Both the position numbers and the translations under genes were made by a program. A DNA stretch of 64,000 bases, from NCBI GenBank assembly GCA_013368315.1, contig JAACJM010000157.1, positions 1 through 64,000 of the forward strand, read 5' to 3'. The notes below the pieces were generated by a model. That model was not told the DNA's origin. It made no database searches and saw nothing but the letters and a program-made list of their open reading frames with translations. Below are positions 55,100 to 64,000 of the stretch, piece by piece (the stretch's first letter is position 1; each line of letters opens with the position of its first letter). The DNA is from Tetrapyrgos nigripes (taxonomy: Eukaryota; Basidiomycota; Agaricomycetes; Agaricales; Campanellaceae).

Positions 55100-58000
55100 A
55101 TGTCCGGCAAGAAGAGGGGTAGGCCACCCGGTGTTTTGAATCAATCAGGGCATTCTGCAGGTGGTGCTAGACCCAATGCAGGTCGTAAACCATCACAATC
55201 AGCTACAAGCAGTAGCTCTAGTAATAAAAGTGGAGGAATACCAATAAGTATGTTCAATTTCTAGTGAATAGATCAATTCTAATTAGCAACTTAAGCATTG
55301 CCCAATGCCAGAATACAGGAATCTTTCCCATCTTCAATAGTGAGTGATTTCATGTAATAGCTGTGAAGTAATTCTGAATTACTGTTCAGCTGTAAGAAGA
55401 TCTCAGTATGTTTGATTATTCACAAAACTAGACTATGTGAAGCTTATGATTATCTTCAGAGATACACCATCTACTCAGGACAATGCCAATGCCAATTCTG
55501 AAGTTGATCAAAGTACTGGTATGTCTAAATTTCTGTCTGATATTGAAAGATCCTGCTCAATCTGAAATTCTAGTTAACTCAGAACAACCATTCCCATTTC
55601 TCCCAGAGCACACATCCTTTGAAAATCTAGATTCTATTCCAATGGATGGTCAGGAAGCATCAGAAAAACCTATTGAGGATAATATTCCAGCTGATGATAC
55701 AGAAGGAATTATCAATACATACTTGCACAGTGTCAGGGACAAGTTGGCAAAGTCTCTGAACCAAAATATTATGCCATTTTGCTATATGGAAAATTCCTTC
55801 TGGGTAGAAAGCCCTGATCCAATCTTTGCTATGAGACATGCAGCAAAATCAGATCAAGGCTTGAACCCTGCACCATATTACCGTCCAAAGGTGTTTGTAT
55901 GGCTGCCACAGACAATAGACAGAAGCCCCTTGACATGTCAGAATTCAGATTGCTCTCATTATCACGATCCAGTGTATCGTTTGAAAGACAAGGGATGGTT
56001 AGACACACCAATTGCTAGGAAGGTGATAGGGCTGGACTCTAACTATTATATCATGACAAAGAGGTTTTATTGTCCTAAAGATGCATCTGGAGGTTGTGGG
56101 CAATCTTGGGTGTTGTACCATCCAGACATTTTGAAGCAGCTAGAGCCTGCATTAGCAGATCGATTTCCTGCTTTCCTGACACATCGAAGTGCCATTGACA
56201 AAACATTGCTTGCATTGATCAGGACTGGGATCGCTCATCGTGTCAGCTCTAGTGCATGGGAAGAAATTCTCAGAGAGCTGCATGTAAGGGAACATGATAT
56301 CTGGGAGCTACACTATCTTCAAACCATACAGCATGAACAGATGCTGGATACCAAAAACAGTCGGCCATTGAAACAATACCCTCCATTTTCAGCATTCAGT
56401 GATAAAGGCAATATGCTGGATATTCACCTTCCAAAAATTACATCAATAATGTGTATCTGGATTTTATGGAGAGCATTAGACCTTGTCTTGATCAATGTGT
56501 ATCTGCTTTGCCAGGACTCATCTTACAGTGGGATCATTCTTTTAAAGTGCCAAAGTACATGATGCGCTTGAATGGAGTTGTGGTTTTCGTTGGTTTGTTT
56601 ACTGTTCTCAATGAATTTGGCCAAATACGATATCAAGCATTTGTACCAACCAAAAGTCTGACTCATATCCGTGCAGGTATGAAAGCAATTACCAAATCAC
56701 TTCAGGAGCATGGTCATCCACAACCAATCCTTGGTTTTACAGATAATGTAGGAGCAGATTTGCAGACATTCATGGAGTGTATACCCTCTCTAGGAAAAAA
56801 TGTAACACTGGTTGATCCAGCTGGTTCATTTCCACATTTACCTCGGATGCAATTGCCTTCTGGAGTCTCACCAAATCTGTGTAAAACACCTCTTGAAATT
56901 GAAACTGCATGCCATGGAATTTTGGCCTTGATTGATCCAGACACTAATCCTACTGGAATAGTAAGCTTGGGCTTTGACATGGAATGGGAGTATTCAACTG
57001 GTATTGGAGGAACTGGATCCAAAAAGACTGCTATCATACAACTTGCCACACCAACTTCAGTCTACCTGCTGTGTGTTTATTTATTAGACAAGCTTCCTGG
57101 GTCATTGAAAACAATCCTGATGTCAGATCATTTAATTAAGATAGGAAGAAACATTGCAGCAGATTTCTCAAAACTTGCACGAGACTTCAAGGAATTTGAG
57201 CTACCAAGAAAGATTGGTAATCAGTATCAAGGAACAGTTGAGCTTGGGTCCTTGGCAAAACAGAAGCAGGTTACTTCAGATGCAAACACATCTCTCTCTA
57301 ATCTTGTGGCAGCCGTACTTCGAAAGAATCTATCAAAAGAGATGAGGTCATCAGAGTGGGGATCTGCTATTCTTACACAGGAACAGATCCAGTATGCAGC
57401 TCTAGATGCATGGGTTGCATTAGAGTTGTATAACTGCATGCAAGCACTACCAGATACTGGAATTCCATTGTCTGCCACAACTCATGTGGGTCAACTTGTC
57501 AGCCTCTTTGTTAAGCAGCAAGAGGTGGCTCGTGGAAAAATTGTAGAGCAGCCAGCCAATTTGAATATCAAGCAGAATTTGCAAGGAGAAACTAAAGAAG
57601 TCAATATCAATATCAATACAACAAAGACCAGAGCACTGATAGAGATTTTTGAAGTACTTGCACCTGCATGTATTGTGGCTCATCATAGAATGTCCCTTTC
57701 TGATATTCAGAATGGCCAGGAGAAATTCCTAGCTGTGGTTAGCCTATCTTCACTGAGGACTTATACACCTGGGGCAACTATGCTATTGGAGCAGATTATT
57801 CCTGAATTGCCAAAGAATATGGGGGCTCCTTCTTTGATCAGACCACCACAAGTCCCAGATGCAATTCAGTCAACTGTAGAGCAATCAGACTTGATTCAAA
57901 GTGGTATGTCAATGACAGAAATAAGAGATGAGGAAGACCAGGGGGCAGATCAATTAGATGATGATTCTGATGATTCTGAGGATGAAACTGAAGATATTAC

Positions 58001-59920
58001 AAAGGATAATACAGCTGCTTCTCAAGAGCTACCGGCATTTACACAAGGTGTTACGGATCAACATGACAGTCACATCTTGGCTGATATTTTTCATGTGATT
58101 CAGAAAGTGACCAAGACAATTTCCAAGAGACATTCTTTGTCCAAACGCTTTGCAAGAGCTTTCAGTGATACACTTCTGATTCCTGATGAAACTGATAAAA
58201 ACACTATTGAGGCTTATCTGGCAAAAAGGAACCTTGATTGGAACACTATGCGCGCAAAAAGGCCCAGTTGGCTCTGGCGGCGTGTTCGAAGATATGTGCC
58301 TCGCAAAGAAGTTCTTCACCCAATCTTGAAGGAATTTTTTGATTGTTGGGGAAATGTCATCTGTTCAGTTCGCAAAATTCCACTTTTCAATGAGGAAAGC
58401 TGGAAAAAGGCACATGCAGTTCTACAAGACGTGCAAAGAGGATGGCTGTCTGATCCATCCTCCATACCATTATATGTATATGATGGTCAGCAGGAAGGTT
58501 TAACTTTATATCGCTGTTTGAGAGGTACCAATTCAGTTGAGGGTGGAGTTCACAACCCAATCCATAGATTATTTGCTGCACTAAATGCGAGTCCAGAGTT
58601 GGCTGATTCCTTGACCACAGACTTTCGACATCGCCACAACACCAAGCAAGAGAGCAGGCATAAGTATCACACAGAATATAAGGGACATTATGATCCCTGG
58701 CTGTCACATGCCATTCATATCATCAGAGGAGATATTCAATGGATTAAAGCTCCTCCCAGCAGTATTTGGTCACTTACAACCACTGATCCTCTAAGCTTTG
58801 CTGCGTCCTCAGAGCAATTTGGTATCACTAGAATCCCTCCTGAGGTTAGAAGTGACATGCATTTTGCCACCTCGTTGATCAATAATACTCATGAGGAAGA
58901 TATTATGTCCTCTTATTCTATTGAGCTGTTGTCTTTGTCAAAGTTATCAGGAAAGACAAAAAATGTTTACAATTATCTGGCATCTGTGCAAGGGACTCAA
59001 CATGCAGTTGTGCCGCTTCATACAAAGGAAGAATATGAATTATTCCATATTCTGTTAAGAGTGGAGGTGAATGGTCTGCAACTGCAACAAAACCAAATTT
59101 CTCTGCAATGGCTAAATGGTGGTCCTCTAAAGCAAAAGGTGCTGAAAATAGTGTATTTTACAAGCTGCCTGAACACTTAGAGCACTATTATAATACCTGG
59201 GATGAATATCGAAAAACTAGACAAACAATGATCCAATCTCAGGTTCAGCGCCAGCCCAATCATGACCACATTCATACTGCAGCTTATGTATCAGAAACAC
59301 TTCCTTCAGCTCATCATTCAAGACCAGGTGTTTTGCTGCAGCATGAACATGAACCAGAAGTTTCAATTCATTCAAATGTTAATCCAGACAACAATTTTGA
59401 CTTCGCATATTCACGTTCAGCCAGTCCTCCATCTGTAGAACTGTCTACTATGGATATAGATGCTCCTATAATAGCCCCATTGTCTACTCTGAATGACCGA
59501 AAGCAGCAATTCATGAAGATGTTTGGAGATGTAAATGAACAGTCCATTTTTTCTGGTGGACCCAATGATCAGCCTCAACCATCTCAAATGAATCCTGTGC
59601 ATGGATATCTACAACCTTTACCATATTATGGGTCTCAGCCTGTGGCTGGTACCTCTCAAATGGCTGAACATCAGACATTACAGATTGTGGAGTGGAGAAA
59701 TGATCGTGCAAAGCGAAGACGCAAGTGTAAAAATTGTGAAAATTATGACTGTCCAGGTGAAAACAACAGAGCAAGGTGTAATAATAAGGTATGTCTTTGC
59801 TCAGTTCTTTTTAGAATTCAAGCTGACAACACTAGCAGTGATTTTGTAAATACTTTCAGATATTTATCTGGCATAGACTGTGTACAATGTTCTGAATGCC
59901 TGTGTAATATAAAAATATGA
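55100..59920 (+). pseudogene. Transposase-like protein with embedded 3'-5' exonuclease
   Basis: Exon 1 starts MSGKKRGRPPGVLNQ, an AT-hook. After short exons, 55573-56400 encodes a Cys/His-rich DUF6729-like domain (CQNSDCSHYHDP ... GWLDTPIARKV ... YCPKDASGGCGQSW ... FLTHRSAIDK). From 56451 comes a D-D-E-like core: Asp in LQWDHSFKVPKYM, Asp in GFTDNVGADL, Glu in RGTNSVEGGVH (residues 28, 98 and 697 of that 909-codon frame). Between the second Asp and the Glu is a DEDDy exonuclease: GFDMEW, GRNIAADF, YAALDAW (residues 176-319). After it come an acidic linker and a conserved helical region with SWLWRRVRRYVP. The C-terminal part (59108-59920) ends with a Cys cluster KCKNCENYDCPG. Two frame changes, near 56405 and 59070, have no intron signals. 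Confidence 0.75.
56966..57450 (+). other. WRN-type DEDDy 3'-5' exonuclease domain
   Basis: Exo I Asp and Glu in FDMEWEYS; conserved KTAIIQLAT; Exo II Asp in IGRNIAADFSKL; VELGSLA; SLSNLVAAVLRKNL; SEWGSAILTQEQIQYAALDA with Exo III Tyr and Asp. All four acidic metal ligands and the Tyr are kept, and no stop lies inside, so this part could be catalytically competent as a 3'-5' nuclease. Domain length, about 150 residues, is normal. Confidence 0.85.
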
Positions 59921-59999
59921 ATTCCTCACAGACCGCATATATAACAACATTTTTGAGTGCTAGGTAAGTTGAGAGAGCTCAAAACAAACAATGTTGCAA

Positions 60000-60082
60000 G
60001 AAAGGATTGAACTCTTGTAGTACTGAGTCAAAAAGTTAGCTAAGCAAAGGAGACACTGAAACCACTAAGCTACAGGCCCATT
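60000..60082 (-). repeat. tRNA-like sequence, probable SINE head
   Basis: On the minus strand GGGCCTGTAGCTTAGTGGTT resembles a tRNA 5' end with an A box, and about 45 bases later GAGTTCAATCC resembles a B box with CAAGA/TCTTG arms. The anticodon arm and acceptor pairing are poor, so a tRNA-derived SINE is likelier than a tRNA gene. Confidence 0.4.
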
Positions 60083-60234
60083 GATATCCTCCTCCCACTT
60101 GTTCTCATGAGGACCAAGTCTAATTTTTGAAAAAAGAAATCTTTCCCAGGCATGGAATCAGAGCCCCTACGCTGCCTTGGTTACGGTCCGAGGAAGCCGT
60201 GAACGACGTCATGATGGTCGCGACAGATGAGCGC

Positions 60235-60525
60235 TTGACGAGCGCCAACGAACAGGGGTGGGAGTTTGAACCCGTGGAAAAGTTGGGCCCTTGGGAGGTC
60301 ACTTTGCAACAACATAAAGGAGGGAGAATCGGTGGAAAGTGAGAGGGAAGAAGGGCGTTAAGCAGACTGATTTGACACGCTAGCATGACGTCTTGGTTAT
60401 TGATGTCAACGGTCCTTGGATCTGGTCCAGACCGAGTCTGGACATTCCGGTTGTCGGGAAGGGCAAAGACCAGCTGTGGCAACGAAAAGGGGTGGGAGTT
60501 TGAGGTCGTGGTAAAATTTTTGAGG
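60235..60525. repeat. Pair of direct repeats, GGGGTGGGAGTTTGA
   Basis: GGGGTGGGAGTTTGAACCCG near 60255 and GGGGTGGGAGTTTGAGGTCG near 60489, both preceded by CAACGAA and followed by GTGG. The first also contains a B-box-like GGTTCAAACTCCC on the minus strand. Confidence 0.55.
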
Positions 60526-60539
60526 TCGACATAAGTTAA

Positions 60540-60600
60540 CTCAGCCTTTAAGAGGCCTCGTAATGGGAAACAAAGCCCCTATTCGCCAATGTCTCTCCTA
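60540..60600 (-). repeat. TACGAGG repeat, copy 9, joined to F-box leader fragment
   Basis: Minus strand reads CATTGGCGAATAGGGGCTTT, GTTTCCCAT, then TACGAGGCCTCTTAAAGG. The first 28 bases match the leader of the F-box/WD40 copies. Confidence 0.7.
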
Positions 60601-62624
60601 CACTAGATTGATTGTCATTCTTCCTGTTTCCGTTCTGCTCTACTAATTTTTCTTGTCATTAGTTCTCAGCATTATCATACCTACAATAATCGGACCTCGA
60701 CCTACCCTACGCCGAGTACCAAGAACTCGAATCAGAGCTGCCAATACAAGTGTCACAACGCAAGCTAAACCGTTCCTTGACCATTGCCCGCAGTGGCCTA
60801 CAAATACACCTTACATCCACTTCTACGCTTATGTCTACACCAGTACGCTTCTTCTCATTCCTTCTGGTCCTTGAATCCAACACCTCCCCACAACAGCATC
60901 CACATTCGTGGAGCTACACTTACACTTATACCAATACCCACCTACATCCAACCCATGCATGGCTCACAGGACTCGTCAACATTCACTTCATGTTACCTCA
61001 CTGCTCGACGAGTAGTAACCCTATCAAGATACATTCCATCTGTGGATAGTCCTCTGATCCTTCACCTCATTTCAAGACTGTCCAAGTCACAGCGCCAGCT
61101 TAAGCTACCTGCAGACACAAGTCGTCAATGTGCTCACTTGTGGTTAATGTTTACTTTAATATAGTCTAATTGCGAGTGCTTCACAGAGTCTCGCATTCTC
61201 ACTTCCTCCACTTCTTATCCTTTCCTATCCTCCATCTTGGTTCGTACATCTCATTGAGATTGGACCCTCCTTACTAGCAGTTTGTGATCTGATCACAATT
61301 CGGTGAAATTGCTAGTCTCCTACATCCTTCCAAACATCCTCCTCAAACATTCCTCTTACACCCTTCCCCACATGCTTCATCTTTTTCATATTTCCATCAT
61401 TCACCTTATATATACTTTCCCTTTCTGTTCTTTCCCCTTAGTTTATTTCTCTCATTCACTCGCTGTTCACTCAAGAAATTTTTCGCTCACCCTCCCATTC
61501 CCACCCTCAGTTCACATTCTCTCCCGAGTAGTGGCAAACTTTTCCTGGTGAGGGCCCTTGGCATCGTCTTCTGTCTTCTTATCAGTGCGAGAGAACCCAA
61601 GCACCCTCTTCCACTCTCACACACGCGGCTCGTAACTGGTGAGTGTCTTCAAATGTTTGTTTGATTCTCTGTCCGCTAACTTACTACTGTCTCTAGGCCC
61701 TTATGCGTTATCCTTAGGTCTTATTGTACTGGTCATTGACTACCTTTGAGCCTTGGCTCTTATTCAAGTTTTTATGGGCACGTCTTCTTTCTTGCTTTGT
61801 AGGCAACTGTAGGCGATTACAAGTTGCCAAGCAACGATTGCATGTACATTTGTGTTACCCGGCTTTATCCTTTCTCGCTGAACCATAGTTTTTATTGGCA
61901 AACGGTGTGTAGGCTCAGGTACGTCCACAATCTTTCGCATTGAGGCTCACTGACTTTGAAGCTGTAGATCCTTCAAGTCGTTCTTACTTTGCTGAGTGAG
62001 GGTAGGGTTTGTTTGTAGTAACTATTGAGGTATGTTTTCTGTTCGCTGTCTTGTAGGCTCGTGCTTGTCATTAACTTCCATTGCTCACCAGGATTTTGTC
62101 ACTGTGCATCGTACCTGTTCAGGACCCCGATAAGTATGTGCATTTTTTTTTTTGCGTTGACACATGCTGACCCTCGTCAATGTTTTGGTACAGTGGTAAG
62201 TGTTCTTGGTTGACACATCATATTTGTTCAGGCCCTCGTTGGGCTATGGTAGTCAAGTTGTGTGAATACCGTTGTGGGATATGTAGGTGTAGGATAGATA
62301 TTATAGCTAGGAACTATCATTGTGCGCAGTAGCCCTTGCCAATATATGACTTTTTACTTGTTCATATTGCTTTGCTTGTGTCAATTGTGACCACTATGTG
62401 ATTGTCTGGGTATGAATATCACTGGAATATTGTGAGTAACGGAGTATAACCTATGCCTTCTGTTGCATAATTGTGTATAACTTATGTATCTCATCGGGGG
62501 ACTTGCATGAGGTGCATAATTTGCATAATCACACAATTTTACGTGTTTTCATGCAAATTTCAGCATCTTTTATGCTACTAATGCATGAAAGTGCCTTTGA
62601 GGATTTCCCTGATGTGGTTGTTGT
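60601..62624. other. No convincing gene; pyrimidine-rich sequence
   Basis: Overlapping plus-strand frames at 60653-61164 (for example LPYAEYQELESELPIQVSQR) could be an old exon, but no domain is recognised. 61190-61560 is C/T-rich. 61640-62500 has short G/T-rich stretches reminiscent of spliced leader-like introns but no coding frame. Confidence 0.4.
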
Positions 62625-62825
62625 GTCCGCTGTCCAAGTTCGTTTTTGCTGTTGTATTCGCTGTACTCGCTGTAGCTGTCGTCATCGTCGTTGCCAGTGG
62701 AGTGGAAGGCGGAGATGAAGCAGGGGTGGGGGGTACAACGACATCATACAGCGTGCAATGCTGACTCGGTAAAATAGGTCACGGGAATCTGCAAACATCC
62801 CTATTCGCCAACGTCCCTTCAGTCT
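62625..62825 (-). pseudogene. F-box/WD40 gene leader, degraded copy
   Basis: Minus strand matches the F-box gene 5' end: TTGGCGAATAGGGATG, CCGTGACCTATTTTAC, GTATGATGTCGTTGTAC and the start of the Thr-rich region. Nothing downstream of the Thr tract is kept. Confidence 0.75.
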
Positions 62826-62968
62826 TCCAGATGCTGATGGATTAAGATCCTGGAGTATTCCGCGTTGAGGATATGAGGACTGAAAATGACATTATCCCAA
62901 CTCCTACCTGTCTGCACTACAGAATCAGACAAAAAAGAGCTAAAGAAGACGTATGTACTGCCATGTAT

Positions 62969-63125
62969 GTGTGCTAAGTTTAGTAGGCCCACAATGACTA
63001 GTATGATAATAGTCTACAAGCCTCTCAACACATCAGTCGGTACATGCACTGTCCACTCATGTGCTAAGTTAACAGGCCCCAACGACTATGATGATAGTCT
63101 ACCAGCCCCTTAACACATGAACCGA
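62969..63125 (+). repeat. Tandem duplication, about 90-bp unit
   Basis: GTGTGCTAAGTTTAGTAGGC (62969) and GTGCTAAGTTAACAGGCCCC (63060) begin two similar units, each with ACTA(G)TATGAT...AGTCTAC and CAACACAT or TAACACAT. Confidence 0.7.
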
Positions 63126-63177
63126 CACATCATCCTCATCGACTCCAAGGGGCTCCGAAAAAAAAAGTTACATACCA

Positions 63178-63512
63178 GGGGTCAGAAAAAAAATTAAGGA
63201 CCTGGTGGAGGGAACCTACCTACCTAACCTTCCATATATAGTAATTTCACATGTACTTACCTGCCTAATATAGTATCTTCACATGACCTCTGTCATGTGC
63301 ACTTTCCCAAGCAGTGAGAACCTTTGGTCAATCCTGACTGGCTTGTGCTTAGAGCCTAAAATTATTGTGGTCACAGTTGGAAAACCTTCAATAACTCTGC
63401 TGAGGTGTGGTTTTCAGAACAAAATTGCTTCTGGAAGGGTTTTGAAGCATGTTGTAGAGGGGGTCAAAAAAAAATTTTAGACCCCCTCTGGGGGAACCTA
63501 CCTACCTACCCC
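63178..63512 (+). repeat. Pair of GGGTCA-poly(A)-CCTACCTACC repeats
   Basis: GGGTCAGAAAAAAAATTAAG...GGGAACCTACCTACCTAA and GGGGTCAAAAAAAAATTTTA...GGGGAACCTACCTACCTA, about 280 bases apart. They may bound a small element. The remaining sequence to 64000 shows no gene I recognise. Confidence 0.55.
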
Positions 63513-64000
63513 CGGTCTGGGATTTCTCGGTCCAGGCACCCTTGGTCGACTCCTGTATCTCCCTTCGTGAGCGTAGCAGAGTAGGACGAGTAGGAATAAC
63601 ATGAAAATCATCCCATAAGATTTTTACACGGCCAAGTCAGAGTATGAAGGAAAACCTATCGTCGCTCACAATGAGTATCATGAGCAAACGCGGAATAGCA
63701 ATGAAACAAAGGGAAGCTTCAGGGCATTAGACGGTCATCCTAAAATAAAGATCCATACAAAAATTAAGCGGTCGAATCCTCTAGCTAAAGATTAAGAATG
63801 GTAGGGAAAGGGAACAGTAGTGTTGTTGAACCACTGTACAATAGGCGCCGACCAACTCTGCACCCATTGTTGACTGAAGGCGTCCCAAACCCACTGCATA
63901 AATCCTTGAGGAAGACACATGACTGGAAAGAAGGTAGGAACGGCGATTGGGACATGAATGAATTTCATAATACTCCATCTTCTCCGTCGTTTTCCCTGAT

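Noticed and set aside
60000..60082. Functional tRNA gene
   Set aside because: A- and B-box-like sequences are present, but acceptor and anticodon arms do not pair well.
54840..60540. Terminal inverted repeats for the exonuclease-transposase element
   Set aside because: Repeated words such as CAGAGCCCGAAATAG near 54878 and 54976 are direct, not inverted, and have no partner on the 3' side.

Overview
This window reads as an accessory, repeat-rich region of a filamentous basidiomycete genome, most likely an agaricomycete. Genes carry many short GT-AG introns. The protein families seen are typical of that class: DUF6534-type seven-helix proteins, a DUF6589-type fragment, chromodomain Ty3 retrotransposons, fungal hAT elements and F-box/WD40 genes. 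There are no bacterial operons, rRNA genes or CRISPR arrays. Family names come from recognising motifs by eye, not from database searches.

Layout, left to right. 0-5.4 kb: a decayed transposase-like gene on the minus strand (C2H2 finger plus a possible D-D-E core), split by a small hAT element with a perfect 8-bp target duplication. 5.4-7.7 kb: no solid gene, several copies of a short TACGAGG repeat. 7.7-13.1 kb: left arm of an inverted segmental duplication carrying a DUF6534 gene, interrupted by two terminal-inverted-repeat elements that are absent from the right arm. 13.1-17.8 kb: repeat copies, an F-box/WD40 fragment, a minisatellite and a DUF6589 fragment. 17.8-24.2 kb: a 6.4-kb hAT element with a decayed transposase. 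24.2-40.5 kb: a transposon stack. A multi-exon TE-type gene (FAR1/MULE-like) is split by a 12.6-kb Ty3 chromodomain retrotransposon (5-bp duplication ATTGG). That element was itself invaded by an intact Tc1 element in its 3' LTR and by an intact large Tc1/mariner-superfamily element in pol. A related solo LTR lies beyond.

40.5-43.1 kb has no convincing gene. 43.1-46.3 kb holds an apparently intact F-box/WD40 gene; 5' fragments of it recur at 13.7, 47.5 and 62.7 kb. 48.0-48.9 kb holds a MITE and hairpins. 49.3-51.1 kb is an apparently intact DUF6534 gene with a 14-nt exon. 52.6-54.7 kb is the right arm of the inverted duplication. 55.1-59.9 kb encodes a very large transposase-like protein in which a WRN-type 3'-5' exonuclease domain lies between the second and third candidate catalytic residues of a D-D-E core; it carries two frameshifts. 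60-64 kb is repeats and fragments.

The biology is mainly mobile-element layering. At least seven insertions can be dated relative to each other from target-site duplications. The retrotransposon carries a G-to-A/C-to-T mutation load while the two DNA transposons inside it remain open. The best candidates for something little described are the exonuclease-containing transposase, the C2H2 P-element-like gene, the TACGAGG repeat family and the extra reading frames upstream of gag.
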